The notes: generated by a model not told the origin, from the sequence alone. A stretch of 64,000 nt of DNA from Bradyrhizobium sp. CCGE-LA001 (GCF_000296215.2 NZ_CP013949.1:6689501-6753500), one strand, 5' to 3'. Shown: positions 1-9,516, counted from the first letter of the stretch. Translations and numbers: made by a program.

Positions 1-3000
1 AAGCTTGAGATAGTGGGTGATGTCAGCGGTAGCGGCAGGTTTGTGTCTACTCCTGCATCGACCTACGACGGAACCGCGCAAATCGCCGCATCAAACCCGC
101 TCAACTCTGCTGCCAATTTCTACATGGGCTGGATCAGCAACACCGCCCGCTTGCGTATTGGCGGCACCGGGGCGGGCGCCAATAACGGTTTGGATATCCA
201 GGGTCGGCCAACTTCTCCTTGATGAAGGTCACCCCCCAAGGCACGGGCATTCTCATCGCCAGCACCACAACTCCCACCGCTCCTCTCGAAGTCTCCGGCA
301 CAGTAAGCGCCACAAGATTTGTTGGCGACGGCTCCGGCCTCACCGGCATCGTCGGCGCCTCCAGCGGCGACAACATCGCCTCCGGCACCACCCGCGTCAC
401 CGCCAACACCACCGGCTACATCTCCTTCACCACCGGCGGCACCACCACCGGATATATGGACACGGCGGGGAAATTCATTCTTCCCGGCGTCTCCACCACT
501 GGCCTGATCAGCGCGACGGCCATTAATGCCGAGATCATACCGCTTAGGGACCTCAGCGATGCCTCAGCCAGTACCAGTCTGGGGAGCCTCTACATCGGTT
601 CAGGCGTGGGTACCACCGGAAATCAAAGCTCAACCGAGAATACGGCTGTGGGCAGTATCATATTCAATAGCGCCAGCATGAGCGGCAGCGGCAATACCGC
701 AATCGGCCGGTACATCATGCAGAACAACACGTCCGGTATGAGGAACGCCGCCGTAGGCAGGGGCGCACTTTACCAGAACACAACCGGAAACGACAACGTG
801 GCGCTTGGCTACGCCAGCCTCTTCGCCAACCAGTCCGGCTTCTACAATACGGCCATTGGGTCGGGAGCGGCCCAGAGCAGTGTAGATAGCGTATACAACG
901 TGATCGTGGGCTCTGCGGCAGCCAACTTCACCGACACAATCAGCCAATCGGTGCTCATAGGCCACCAGGCCGGCTACGGTGTCTCTGGCTCCACCACCGG
1001 CCTGCTCAATGAGGTGATGATCGGCTTCAAGGCTGGCTACAGCATCACCACCGGTGGTTACAACACCTTCCTCGGCACGCAGGCGGGCTACAACGTCACC
1101 ACCGGTGGTAACAACATCATGATCGGCAGCTACGCCTATGCTCCCACTGCCACCAGCAGCAACATGCTCGACATCGGCAACCTCATCTATGGCAATGGAC
1201 TTGTCGCGAGCAGCAATGGTGGCTCGGGCATTGGCGAGGTCGGCATCAACTACGTCACCCCCAGCGTCGCCCTCGAAGTCTCCGGCACCGTAAGCGCCAC
1301 ACGGTTCGTCGGCGACGGCTCTCTGCTCACCGGCATCGTCGGCTCATCAAGCGGCGACACCATCGCCAGCGGCACCACCAAGATGACAGCCAACCAGACC
1401 GGCTACATCAGCTTTACTACCGGCGGCACCACCACCGGCTACATGGACACCTCGGGCAAGTTCATTCTTCCGGGCATTTCCACAACTGGCCCCGTCAGCG
1501 CCACCAACGGCTACTTCACCGGCCCGGTGGGGATCGGTACTGCGCCCCAGGCAGGTTACGACCTTTATGCCATCGGCCAGATCCGCACCAACAACAACGT
1601 CATCATCGGCAATAACCAGAACCTGATGTGGGGTGACGGCACAACCTACATCCGCGGCCGTACCGACCAGCAGTTCATGTCCCTCTACACTTCATCCACC
1701 GAAGCCATGCGGATCGTCAGCACCGGTCAAGTCGGCATCGGCACCGGCAGCCCTACCTCCGGCTATCAACTCACTGTCTCGGGTAGCATCGTAACCAATA
1801 ACAACATGGTGGCGAACGGCTCGATGAATGCCCAGCAGTTCGGTCTTCCCGGTTGGAGCGAGACCATGAGCGGCAGCAACTCTGGCCACTATCTCACGTT
1901 CACCACCTCCGGCACCGAAGCCATGCGCATGGTCTCCACCGGCTACGTCGGCATCGGCACCAATGCCCCTGCAAACCGTTTGGATGTAGCAGCGAGCGCC
2001 AACATCAGAGGCAATCTGTACATGGGGCAAACCGGCGCCAGCGGCAGGATCTACTTCAACCGCGCAAGCGATGGGGTCAATAATGGTTGGGTTGGTTATC
2101 CGAGTACAGGCAACAGCAGCAGCGATGTGGCGCTTTATTCCAACGGAGGTGGGTCTTACCTTACCTTTTATACCAACGGCACCGAGCGTGTACGGATAGA
2201 CAACAGTGGCCTTGTCGGTATCGCCACTGCCACCCCCACCGCCCCCCTCGAAGTTTCTGGCACCATCTCCGCCAGTAGCATCAACCTCCCAAGTGGCAGT
2301 GTGAACTCGTATGGCTGGGTCGGTGGTAACAGCGCCTTCAATCGATATCAGCCGGCGGACAATGGAGGTCGCGGCGGTGTTGCCGGCGCAAGCAGCGTGT
2401 ATATGAACATTGACTCCAATAACGATGAATCCACCGCCTTCTTCGCTATCGCCAAGGGCTCGCAGAATTTCGGCGGTGGTACGGAACTCATGCGTCTCAC
2501 CGAGACCGGATTTATGGGCGTTGGCACCGTTACCCCCACCACCCCGCTCGAAGTCTCCGGCACCGTAAGCGCCACCACCGGCCAGTTCAACAGCCTCGGC
2601 ACGGGCCTTATCGCCGCCACCGGCATCTCCATCACCACCAACCGCACCAGCGTGACCACCCTCTACGCCAGCGGCGCGGTGCAGCTTGACAACTATGGCG
2701 CGGGGACGCTCACCACCGACGCCAGCGGCAACGTCACCGCCTCGTCTGACGAGCGCCTGAAGGACATCAAGGGCGGCTTCACCCGCGGCCTGGAAGCCAT
2801 CACGTCACTTAACCCCATCGTCTACCAATGGAATGCGAAGAGCGGCAACGACATGACCACCACCTACGCCGGCTTCTCGGCGCAGGACGTGCAGAAGGCC
2901 ATCCCGGAAGCGGTGAGCACCGACCAGCGCGGCTAGCTCACCCTCTCGGACCGCCCCATCGAGGCCGCGCTGGTCAATGCCGTGAAGGAGCTGAAGGCCG

Positions 3001-3101
3001 CCAACGACAACCTCAAGGCCGCCAACGACGACCTGAAGAAGCGGCTGGATAGCCAGCAGCGCGACATTGAAGTCCTCAAGAAACGGGCGGGACTGCGCTA
3101 G
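1..3101 (+). pseudogene. S74 (intramolecular chaperone) tail-fibre-like protein, 5'-truncated and disrupted
   Basis: The protein begins before the window. It consists of glycine-, serine- and threonine-rich beta repeats with recurring units of the type PTAPLEVSGTVSATRFVGDG (near 270-350, 1255-1340, 2225-2280 and 2530-2580). It ends in a peptidase S74 chaperone domain with the SSDERLKD motif near 2742, whose Ser and Lys are the self-cleavage dyad of the family. Two lesions are visible. Near 199-206 the frame changes so that LDIQG joins SANFSLMKV. At 2934-2936 a TAG stands where the family has Tyr in a GYLTL-like motif; the same frame then runs on through the S74 helix and a coiled-coil tail to a TAG at 3099-3101. 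Such proteins trimerise into fibres or surface appendages. No other phage structural gene is nearby, so a bacterial surface protein is as likely as a prophage remnant. Confidence 0.8.
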
Positions 3102-3108
3102 CCGACCA

Positions 3109-3342
3109 ATGCCCGGTTTCACCCACCAGGCGGCAGAGAAGGGGATCAAGGCCAATCGCTTGAAGGCGCACAAGCATGCCAGCGCCATCCACGCGGCGAT
3201 GCGCAGGCTGATGAAGCAGGGCATCACCGGATACACCGCGCTTGCTGCCAGGCTCGAGGAACTGGGCTTCACCGGCACCCGCGGCGGAAGAATAACGAGG
3301 GAACGCCTCTACGAAATCCGCCAGCGTCTCCACCGCAAGTAA
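3109..3342 (+). CDS. small basic helix-turn-helix protein, recombinase-C-terminus-like
   Basis: This 77-residue protein starts at the ATG eight bases after the end of the S74 frame. An upstream TTG would lengthen it into that gene and is less likely. Residues 30-65 (GITGYTALAARLEELGF, then TGTRGGRITRERLYEI) resemble the helix-turn-helix segment at the C-terminal side of serine recombinases, where an 'A..L...G..T.RGG.W....V..I' pattern is usual. It is too short to be a recombinase and has no catalytic domain. It may be a DNA-binding fragment or a small regulator. The family resemblance is my reading only. Confidence 0.5.
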   Translation: MPGFTHQAAEKGIKANRLKAHKHASAIHAAMRRLMKQGITGYTALAARLEELGFTGTRGGRITRERLYEIRQRLHRK

Positions 3343-3557
3343 CCACTCAATCCCGCCACCGGCCACATGCTCACCCTGCGTCCCGCGCCAACCACGCCCG
3401 CGCCGGCAGCTGCATGGTACGCCAACATCGGAACTGCAGCCCGCCGTCTCATGACAAGCTGAAACTCCGCCAAAGACAGTCCATATGCCTGCGAAGCACC
3501 AATAGTGGTGTCACTCGCACCAGACGCTTACACCAGGGATTGCCGACCGAACCTCTC

Positions 3558-4997
3558 TCATAGGCAGGCTAGTGCAATGGCCCTGTAGGATTTATAGCTC
3601 AGATCATCGGAGTTCAGATCGGCCAGTTGCGAACTTCTCGCCGCGCTAAGCTTACTCTTCGCCAGCCTGATTGCGTTTCGCGTGGCAGCATCGAACACAC
3701 CTGATTCTCGGCCCTTGAGATTGGGGTCACACACGGCAAGGACGGACTGTAGCAATTTGAGACGGCTTATATCGGCAAAAGCAAACTTTTCGAACGCGGT
3801 TCGGTATCCACGATCCACACCTTCTGAATCAAGATTGCAGGCTTTCGAATTTGAGAGCAGTTGGGCTTCTACTGTATTTACGATACGATCCTCGACATTG
3901 TCGAATGGAGCTGTTGCAGCCCCGCTTCGCACCGCTCCGAACTTCGCCTGCTGGATAGCCTCCCTTGTTTGAGGATCAAAAGCGCCGCTGGGCGGTACGC
4001 ATAGATTTTGCTGAATCGATCGGATCACCGTAGCAGGCATCCTTCGTTCAATTGGAGTTAAAGGTGTCCCTTCCGGCATTTCAATGCTCTGCTGCGGGCG
4101 AGGAACCTCCACGATCGGCATTTTCAGCTCTTGAATCATTTTCTTTTGCTGTTCGAGATATTTCGCGCGAAGGAAGAGCGCAACCGGCACGTCAAGACCG
4201 TTTTTTGACAGCCATTGTTGAACAAGCTCCAGGTTATCGCGGCTGGTGTTTGCAAAAGAGCGGATTTGGTTTGCCGCGATCTCTTCATCTGCCGCTGCCT
4301 CCTCGGTCTGGTCATCCCCCTCACTCAGCTTGGCCAGTTTGGACAGAGCTTCACTATCGAAGCGGAGACCGAACTCACTCAGAAGGTCGTTAAGCCCTTG
4401 AATTGCTCCTTCCCACTCCTCGGCGTTGGCGAGTTTCACCAACTCTTGCATGCGCTTTTTGATGCGCTCAAACTCCGATGTTCTTACCTCCAGCCGCCGC
4501 GAGGTTTGGGCAAGTTCAGCCTGCTGAACTTCCAACGCCTTCGCGGTCTTGAGTTGTTCGGCAGCGGCCATTATTGCCTTGGCGTTTTCCTCTCCGGCTT
4601 TCTTTCGCGCTTCCTCGGCCGCGGAAGTTGCGTCCGCGGTTATTTGAAACAATTTCTTAATTTGATCGACTTGGGCTGAACTGACCGTTGCCATCGTGTC
4701 ATACGTTTTGATCAACGTGTCTCCCGAAGTGACCATCCTGTCTTTGTAGGTCAGATTTATATTGTCGATGCTTTCCTTATACGCGCGATTGATGACTTCC
4801 AGCCTGCTCTGGTTATCGATCTGCGTCTGCCGGAACGCCGCCTGAAACTGCAGTATGACGTAGACCGCCAAACAGGACACTATGATCAGCGGAGCGAGGA
4901 TCCCGAACGTCCGCAGTGCGTCTGAGAGGAAATCCCAAGGCGTGCGGCCAACAACATGATTTGTCGAAGTGATCTCGGTGCTACCGGGCTTAGCCAT
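3558..4997 (-). CDS. inner-membrane coiled-coil protein with C-terminal peptidoglycan-binding-like repeats
   Basis: I chose the ATG at 4997 (479 residues) because GGAGA lies just upstream; a TTG at 5012 is the alternative. One transmembrane segment sits near residues 31-50 (FGILAPLIIVSCLAVYVILQ). A long, highly charged helical region rich in Ala, Glu, Lys and Gln follows (about 60-230) and should form a coiled coil. Near residues 320-345 and again near 425-450 there is a pattern like GAFDPQTREAIQQAK and GVFDAATRNAIRLAK, which matches the turn-helix core of the PG_binding_1 fold. This suggests a membrane-anchored protein with a periplasmic or cytoplasmic stalk, possibly in cell-envelope contact. 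The function is unknown and there are no operon partners. Confidence 0.65.
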   Translation of the reverse strand: MAKPGSTEITSTNHVVGRTPWDFLSDALRTFGILAPLIIVSCLAVYVILQFQAAFRQTQIDNQSRLEVINRAYKESIDNINLTYKDRMVTSGDTLIKTYDTMATVSSAQVDQIKKLFQITADATSAAEEARKKAGEENAKAIMAAAEQLKTAKALEVQQAELAQTSRRLEVRTSEFERIKKRMQELVKLANAEEWEGAIQGLNDLLSEFGLRFDSEALSKLAKLSEGDDQTEEAAADEEIAANQIRSFANTSRDNLELVQQWLSKNGLDVPVALFLRAKYLEQQKKMIQELKMPIVEVPRPQQSIEMPEGTPLTPIERRMPATVIRSIQQNLCVPPSGAFDPQTREAIQQAKFGAVRSGAATAPFDNVEDRIVNTVEAQLLSNSKACNLDSEGVDRGYRTAFEKFAFADISRLKLLQSVLAVCDPNLKGRESGVFDAATRNAIRLAKSKLSAARSSQLADLNSDDLSYKSYRAIALACL

Positions 4998-5012
4998 CTT
5001 TGTCTCCGGCAA

Positions 5013-5413
5013 TATTCGTCGAAATAAACGGATGGTTTGAATGCGTGCGCTGGTATCGCTGCTATTCTAGCCCCCTTGTACCACGAAAGTATAGCCACGC
5101 CGGCGCCACTACCGTTGCGGGAGCGTCGGTATGAACCAAATTCGGCATCACGGTTGGTCGGGCAGCATGTCCTCGTCGGCTGCTCCTTCCGTACCTTCAT
5201 CAGCAAGTGGGGGGTGGCATTGGGACGGGACTTTTGTCGACGGCTACAGACGAACGTAGGCACGTCGGCAACCCGACCGGGCTCTACGCGCAAGCGCGCC
5301 GGGCCAGGAGGTCCCGGCCTCCGGTCACGATCCCTCGCGCAAATCCACACCCGCGCGGCGGCCGCCCCCTGGCCCTCGAAAACAGCCGAACACCCGTGTG
5401 AACGACCAAAGCA
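5013..5413. other. no recognised gene
   Basis: This stretch lies between the divergent coiled-coil protein and the repeat cluster before the nuclease-like gene. Open frames exist on both strands but none has a start with a ribosome site or a recognisable domain. It probably contains the promoters of the two divergent genes. Confidence 0.4.
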
Positions 5414-5548
5414 ACGGATTTGCAAAAATCCGCCATCCGCGCCTCAAGATCCTTGCAAATCCGTCGCCCGAACGCAGCACCGTTCGACGACCACCGCCGT
5501 TGTAAATCCGTCACCTGCCCCGTCGCCACTTTCTTGCATATCCGTGAC
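5414..5548. repeat. iteron-like repeats of TTGCAAATCCGT
   Basis: Four related sites are seen: an inverted ACGGATTTGCAA at 5414-5425, TTGCAAATCCGTCGCC at 5453-5468, TTGTAAATCCGTCACC at 5500-5515 and TTGCATATCCGTGAC at 5534-5548. Spacing between the direct copies is 47 and 34 bases. They lie directly upstream of the Zn-ribbon/HTH nuclease-like gene. The pattern is what one expects of operators or of binding sites for a DNA-cleaving or replication protein, here possibly the product of the next gene. Confidence 0.6.
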
Positions 5549-5577
5549 ACGGCGGCATCCGGGCGCCACCCTTGCGA

Positions 5578-6669
5578 ATGGCATCCGATCACGCCCGACA
5601 GCCTCCGACGCGATCCGGCATCAAGGCACCGGAGCGTTGCCCCCACTGCAACAGCACGCGGCTCATCAAGAAGGGCAGCCGCACCAAGAAGCTGGAGGCG
5701 GTGGCGATGATGAAGTGCAAGGCCTGCGGCCGCACCTTCACGCCGGGCCCGCGCGCGCTGCGCAACAAGACCTATCCGCTCACCGAGATCCTGGAAGCCA
5801 TCACCACCTACAACCGCGGCTTCAGCCTGGCCGAAACCAGCGCGCAACTCTCATCGCGCTACGGCCACAAGGTCAGCGCTGCCACCATCTCCCGCTGGCT
5901 GGGCCAGCATCCGTCGCTCACCACCTATTCGCGGCTGCGCTCCGCGGGCAAGCGTCTCTACAGCCCGCGCCAGCTGATCCGTACCAACAAGCTCTACCAC
6001 CGGCAGGTCTACGAGTTCGCTTACCATCGCGCCAAGCTCGACCTGCTGCGCAAGGGGATGCTCGACCCGTTCATCCACCGCAGTTCATCCGATTCATTTC
6101 AGAAGTTTGCCGACTTTATTGAAAGCATCCCTTCAAGCTGTCCACATACCCTCTTCAAGTCGGAAGACGGAGTCCGCGGCTCGCAGCTCGGCAACACGTT
6201 CATAGACATCGCCAGCCTGGAGGTTATCGAGCGCCAGAACGCGGCGACCGAGACCGCGGCGCTGATCATTCCCGGCGTCGGCAGCAACCACGAACGGCAC
6301 AGCCGTTTGCAACGCTTCATGCTCGCCAACGATGCCGCCACCATCGCCGTCGAGGTGCCGATCTGGCTCCGCGAGGTCGACATCGCCGCCCTGGAGGCCG
6401 AGCACGGCATTGTGCTCGTACCCAGGCAGTTGCGCGACCCCGGACATCCAGCCGGCGGGCACGTGCCACGGCAGGTCACCGGACATATAGATTTCCTGCA
6501 GGTGCGCAACGGCTGCCTGCATATCCTCGACTACAAGCCCGGCGCCCGTACCAACCAGCCGTTCGCCCAGCTCACCCTTTACGCGCTGGCGAGTCATCGA
6601 CGACGAAGGCCTCAAAGGCCGGCTTGGTTTTGGTGTTCTCACCCATGGGTCCACTCTTTCAAACGTTGA
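5578..6669 (+). pseudogene. Zn-ribbon/HTH protein with PD-(D/E)XK nuclease-like domain, 3' end lost
   Basis: The start is the ATG at 5578. Residues about 20-55 hold two CxxC pairs (CPHCNS and CKACGR), a zinc ribbon like those of transposases and replication proteins. Residues about 65-110 look like a helix-turn-helix (LAETSAQLSSRYG, AATISRWLG). The C-terminal half contains ETAALIIPGVGSN, then GHIDFLQVRNGCLHILDYKP, where the D and the D-x-K form the core of a PD-(D/E)XK nuclease fold. The family normally continues through YALAL and a conserved domain end. Here homology stops at YALA near 6592, and the remaining residues are read through the start of an oppositely oriented gene. The gene is therefore truncated by a deletion or rearrangement. 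Similar proteins occur on plasmids and integrative elements of alphaproteobacteria (from memory). Confidence 0.65.
6593..6646 (-). pseudogene. 5' fragment of a small rhizobial 'FEAFVV' protein
   Basis: Reading leftward from an ATG at 6646 gives MGENTKTKPAFEAFVVDDS. This is the beginning of a small conserved rhizobial protein of unknown function (the family typically continues with a W-K-G-A-A-F-H-D-G pattern and a C-terminal 'LEALP' segment, from memory). The frame runs straight into the 3' side of the nuclease-like gene near 6592, so the two genes are joined head-on by a deletion. Confidence 0.45.
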
Positions 6670-6938
6670 TAGATGCGCAGGTGTCTGCGTCTTCACTGTG
6701 AGCGGACCTGGGTGAAGTGGAAACAACAGCCGGGCGATGGGAGCAGGAAGTCGCGGTTTTCCGCCGGCTTTTGCGTTTATTGTCTGTTGTCGGGCATCCG
6801 ACGGGCTGCCGGCGAATGAGCGCTTTGCGCGTAACCCGGCCGGAATCCATTGCCGCGCGCGGGTTGCCTCCTCACACTGCCAAGGCTCGCAAGGGCAACG
6901 CACCTCCGTGCTAAACCAAGAAGAAAAAGGAGGTCGCG

Positions 6939-7016
6939 ATGCGTACAGCGAGCGCCTTCCTAAGGCTCGCATGGAAGGGGCTTGAACTCGCGTTCATGCT
7001 CACCATCCGGCTCTAG
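6939..7016 (+). CDS. 25-residue hydrophobic small protein with strong ribosome site
   Basis: An ATG at 6939 is preceded by AAAAAGGAGGTCGCG, a perfect Shine-Dalgarno AGGAGG at ideal spacing. The frame encodes MRTASAFLRLAWKGLELAFM followed by LTIRL and a TAG, with a hairpin 11 bases later. The peptide is short, basic at the N-terminus and amphipathic or membrane-seeking. The ribosome site and the following hairpin are the reasons for calling it. It could be a toxin-like or leader peptide; I do not recognise it. Confidence 0.5.
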   Translation: MRTASAFLRLAWKGLELAFMLTIRL

Positions 7017-7046
7017 GAAAAGGAAAGGCCCCATTGCAGTGGGGCC
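7016..7046 (-). terminator. rho-independent terminator, minus strand
   Basis: A perfect 7-bp stem (GGCCCCA at 7027-7033 with TGGGGCC at 7040-7046) has a six-base loop. On the minus strand it is followed by TTTCCTTTTCC, so it fits as the terminator of the minus-strand genes beginning at 7321. It may also stop transcripts from the small plus-strand gene, although there is no T run on that side. Confidence 0.65.
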
Positions 7047-7111
7047 CTCCTAGCTAAACCAAGCTCGTGCGTTAGCGAGCAAGGGTCTTCTACCACAAAT
7101 CCGAATTCATT

Positions 7112-7321
7112 TCAATGCCGATGCTTTTTCACGTGGGGATCCGGGATGAAGTGGCTCACGTCCGGCTCTTCAATGCCCCGGTCGATATCGTCTGAGCGAT
7201 TGCAGGCGCACGGCTCGCCGGCACCGCACTGGCAGCCAAGTTCTTCGCTCCAGGCGCGATCGGGATGGTTCTCGCAGACGAAGCCGATGCCGAAGCAGAT
7301 CGGGCAATTGGGATTGGTCAT
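7112..7321 (-). CDS. small conserved rhizobial cysteine-rich protein
   Basis: This 69-residue protein has two cysteine clusters, CPICFGIGFVCENH near the N-terminus and CQCGAGEPCAC in the middle, and ends in a basic HVKKHRH tail. I recognise the 'NP.CPICFGIG.VCENHPDRAW' pattern as a small protein widespread in Bradyrhizobium and relatives, with no assigned function. The Cys spacing suggests metal (zinc) binding. It is last of a minus-strand group and is followed by the hairpin at 7016-7046. Confidence 0.75.
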   Translation of the reverse strand: MTNPNCPICFGIGFVCENHPDRAWSEELGCQCGAGEPCACNRSDDIDRGIEEPDVSHFIPDPHVKKHRH

Positions 7322-7380
7322 GGCATGAGAAAGCGCGCGGGCCTTGCTCCCAAGATCGCAAGCATACCGCGCGCCTCCGG

Positions 7381-7557
7381 TTACGTCGCCAGTTCTTTGC
7401 GAACGGCGGCGGCCGAATTCCCGACCTTGTCCACGGCCTTCTGCAGCTCTTCCTTCGAGACGCCCAAGTCCTTGGTTCAGTATTTGACCTCGAAGTCCTC
7501 GTGCATGTTGATCTTGCTACGGTCGCGCTGGTCCCTTTTGGTGAGATTGTCGCTCAT
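7381..7557 (-). pseudogene. DUF3606 protein with in-frame TGA
   Basis: The frame from the ATG at 7557 reads MSDNLTKRDQRDRSKINMHE, then DFEVKY, a TGA at 7477-7479, then TKDLGVSKEELQKAVDKVG and NSAAAVRKELAT to a TAA at 7381-7383. This is a complete DUF3606 protein (58 codons) apart from the TGA, which replaces the Trp conserved in the 'E..YW...LG' motif. TGG to TGA is one base change. DUF3606 proteins are small, often multicopy and of unknown function in rhizobia. Its 5' end overlaps the gene before it by 41 bases. Confidence 0.7.
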
Positions 7558-7708
7558 CTTGCTCCTCCGTCGCCTGCACAAGCCGTTCATCGTCAAGGAC
7601 GGCGAGCAGGTCATTGATTGTCTTCTCGCAGTCCCGCTGGCCAGGCTCGACATGGCCAGCCAGGATGGCCTGGGCTTCTTTGACCGCCTGGGTTACGGGA
7701 TCCGGCAT
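7517..7708 (-). CDS. small hypothetical protein
   Basis: From the ATG at 7708 this encodes 63 residues beginning MPDPVTQAVKEAQAILAGHV. It is acidic and helical with a conserved-looking 'INDLLAVLDDERLVQA' segment. It sits between the DUF3606 gene (41-base overlap) and the ligase fragment, all on the same strand. I do not know a function. Similar small proteins occur beside DUF3606 genes in rhizobia, to my recollection. Confidence 0.55.
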   Translation of the reverse strand: MPDPVTQAVKEAQAILAGHVEPGQRDCEKTINDLLAVLDDERLVQATEEQDERQSHQKGPARP

Positions 7709-7743
7709 GCCGGTACTCCACTCATTTTCCGGAGAAAACGCGG

Positions 7744-8130
7744 TCAGGAACGACGTGTTCCTTTGCTCAGCCCCTTGAATGAGCTGGCGCGCAGCAGGCC
7801 TTCGGATGTGATATCCCGGTATTCGACGTCGGCGTAGAACTTCGGCTCGACCCATGTGGCCTTCGGCTTCTTGATGGGCTTGGTGAGCTTCTGCTTCGGG
7901 CTGACGACAGTATCGAGCGCGTCCCTGATCTTGCGTGAGGTGGTGCGGCTCCAGCCCGTCCCGACCTTCCCCATGTAACGCAGCTCTTTGCCTTCCTGCT
8001 TGCCGAGATAGAGCGCGGCAACACCGGTAGGGTCCTTGATGAACCCGACCATGGGAAATTTCTCGCGCTGGACGGACTTAACCTTCAGCCAGGCTTCCAC
8101 TCTCTCCGATCGATAAGAGGCGTCCAAAAT
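7744..8130 (-). pseudogene. ligD: 3' fragment of an ATP-dependent DNA ligase (LigD type)
   Basis: The sequence from about SYRSERVEAWLKVKSVQREK through PMVGFIKDPTGVAALYLG to LRASSFKGLS is the end of a bacterial NHEJ ligase. It holds motif V/VI (WLKVK) and the OB-fold C-terminal domain with the GKVGTGW motif. The nucleotidyltransferase core (motif I lysine) is missing: near 8130 the frame passes into the IS3-family orfB remnant. Only about 125 codons survive, so it cannot be an active ligase. Confidence 0.8.
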
Positions 8131-8812
8131 CCATCGTCCACGTCTCGTTCGACCGCGGCGCCGGCCTGCGATCATCGCGCAGCTTGGCCTTGACCCGGCG
8201 CTTGGGTGATTTGTTGCGCAGTTGCAGGCCCAATTCGCGATAGATCCGCCGCGTCTTGTTCAGGCCGTGGCGCCATCCCTCGCGGTGGAGCAGAACGTGG
8301 ACACGGCGGTAACCGTAGCGAACGCGCGCATGGCAGATTTCCTTGATCCGATGTTCGAGGGCAGCCTGACCGGAGCGACGCGACTTGTAGTGGTAGGTCG
8401 ACCGGTCGAACTCGAGGGCTTCGCAAGCCTTGCGGATCGAGACCTGCCACTCACCGCGAAGCTAGTAGACCAGCTTGCGCTTCCGGCCAGGCTTCATAGC
8501 TTTCGGCGGATCACGTCCTGCAGCAGCTCTTTGTCGAGGCTGAGATCGGCGACCAGTTTCTTCAGCTTGGCGTTCTCAGCCTCAAGCTGCTTCAACCGCC
8601 GCATCTCGGTCGGCAGCAGCCCGTCATACTTCTTCTTCCAGTTGAAATAGGTCGCCTGGCTGATCCCTGCCTTGCGGCAGATGTCTGCCACCGTAATCCC
8701 GTCATGGCCCTGCTTCTGGACGAACGCCTTCTGAGCGTCCAAAAATTTGAGGCCTTCATCGTTCGTCGCTCCTCCCAACCGGGAATCGGTGCGCAAAACT
8801 CTAGCCAAAATT
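8131..8812 (-). mobile_element. IS3-family insertion sequence remnant
   Basis: On the minus strand, orfA (8494-8759) is followed by the first third of orfB (8493 to 8131). The orfB frame reads MKPGRKRKLVY, an in-frame TAG, LRGEWQVSIRKACEALEFDR and on to SNETWTMDF. There the family's catalytic domain should begin, but homology stops at the ligD junction near 8130. The DDE domain is therefore absent. I could not define terminal inverted repeats. Confidence 0.75.
8494..8759 (-). pseudogene. IS3-family OrfA with start-proximal frameshift
   Basis: The body encodes an OrfA: a helix-turn-helix (DGITVADICRKAGISQATYF, then NWKKKYDG) and the leucine-zipper part (MRRLKQLEAENAKLKKLVAD, then LSLDKELLQDVIRRKL). 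The expected start, ATGAAGGCCTCA at 8759, is one base out of frame with the body; adding one A to the following run would restore MKASKFLDAQKAF. OrfA proteins bind the element ends and normally feed a programmed -1 frameshift into OrfB. This copy is unlikely to be mobile. Confidence 0.7.
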
Positions 8813-9516
8813 GGTCAAGTTTGCCGGCCTTAGATCATTCATTGAAGCTGCCTGTGCTTGTCTATCGACGCCGCTTCGGAGCCCAAATGACGGGACACCT
8901 CTTTCGTACCGTACTTGCTAAACTGCAGGATGACGTTGGTCTGTAAGAGAATTGCCAACGATTAACGGTCAACTACCATTCCTAGTGGTTGATTGAGATG
9001 GAGCGCACCTGGCAAGATCGATGCCAGGGCAATAGGGCTGAAACGGAAGTATCAGTTTCAGTGCGACGACTCCTTCATGCACAATCATTTCGGCTGCGCT
9101 ATCCCTTTCACGATGGACGCCATCAGACCGCCGAACGCATCCTATCTCATCATTGCGGGTGACAGAATTGCGCAGGCACTGGCGCCTCTCCGCCCATCCG
9201 GCGTTACGCTCCGTTTGCATGTTACTGGTCGCTGGTCCGGACGGCTCCCTCTTAGTAAAGGCAGCGCTGGATCACTTAGCCGGTATAGTTCCGTATCCAC
9301 TCCTCTCGCGGATCAGTTCAAGGCGCACACTCCGTTTGAAATATACGAACTGACCATCCGTGACTGCACGAAACGTCTCCGAGAATCTCGTCGAGCTAGC
9401 ACAATGCTTCCGGTGGCATACCGGGGACGACCGCGACCAATACATTCCTGGATTTGTCAGAGAGTCGTGCGGTACGCTCATCATGCCTCCGCCTTCCAGG
9501 TTCCTCAGGAGGCTAG
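8813..9516. other. no recognised gene
   Basis: Open frames on both strands (for example 8993-9520 plus and 8969-9220 minus) show no domain, no good ribosome site and a composition typical of chance frames. The last bases before 9517 hold a good CAGGAGG site for the transporter. Nothing else is called. Confidence 0.4.

Noticed and set aside
1..3342. Prophage tail region
   Set aside because: S74 domains are also common in non-phage surface proteins, and no tail, capsid or lysis genes lie nearby.
6133..6972. 279-codon minus-strand open frame
   Set aside because: It is antisense to the nuclease-like gene, has no domain, and arises from high GC content.
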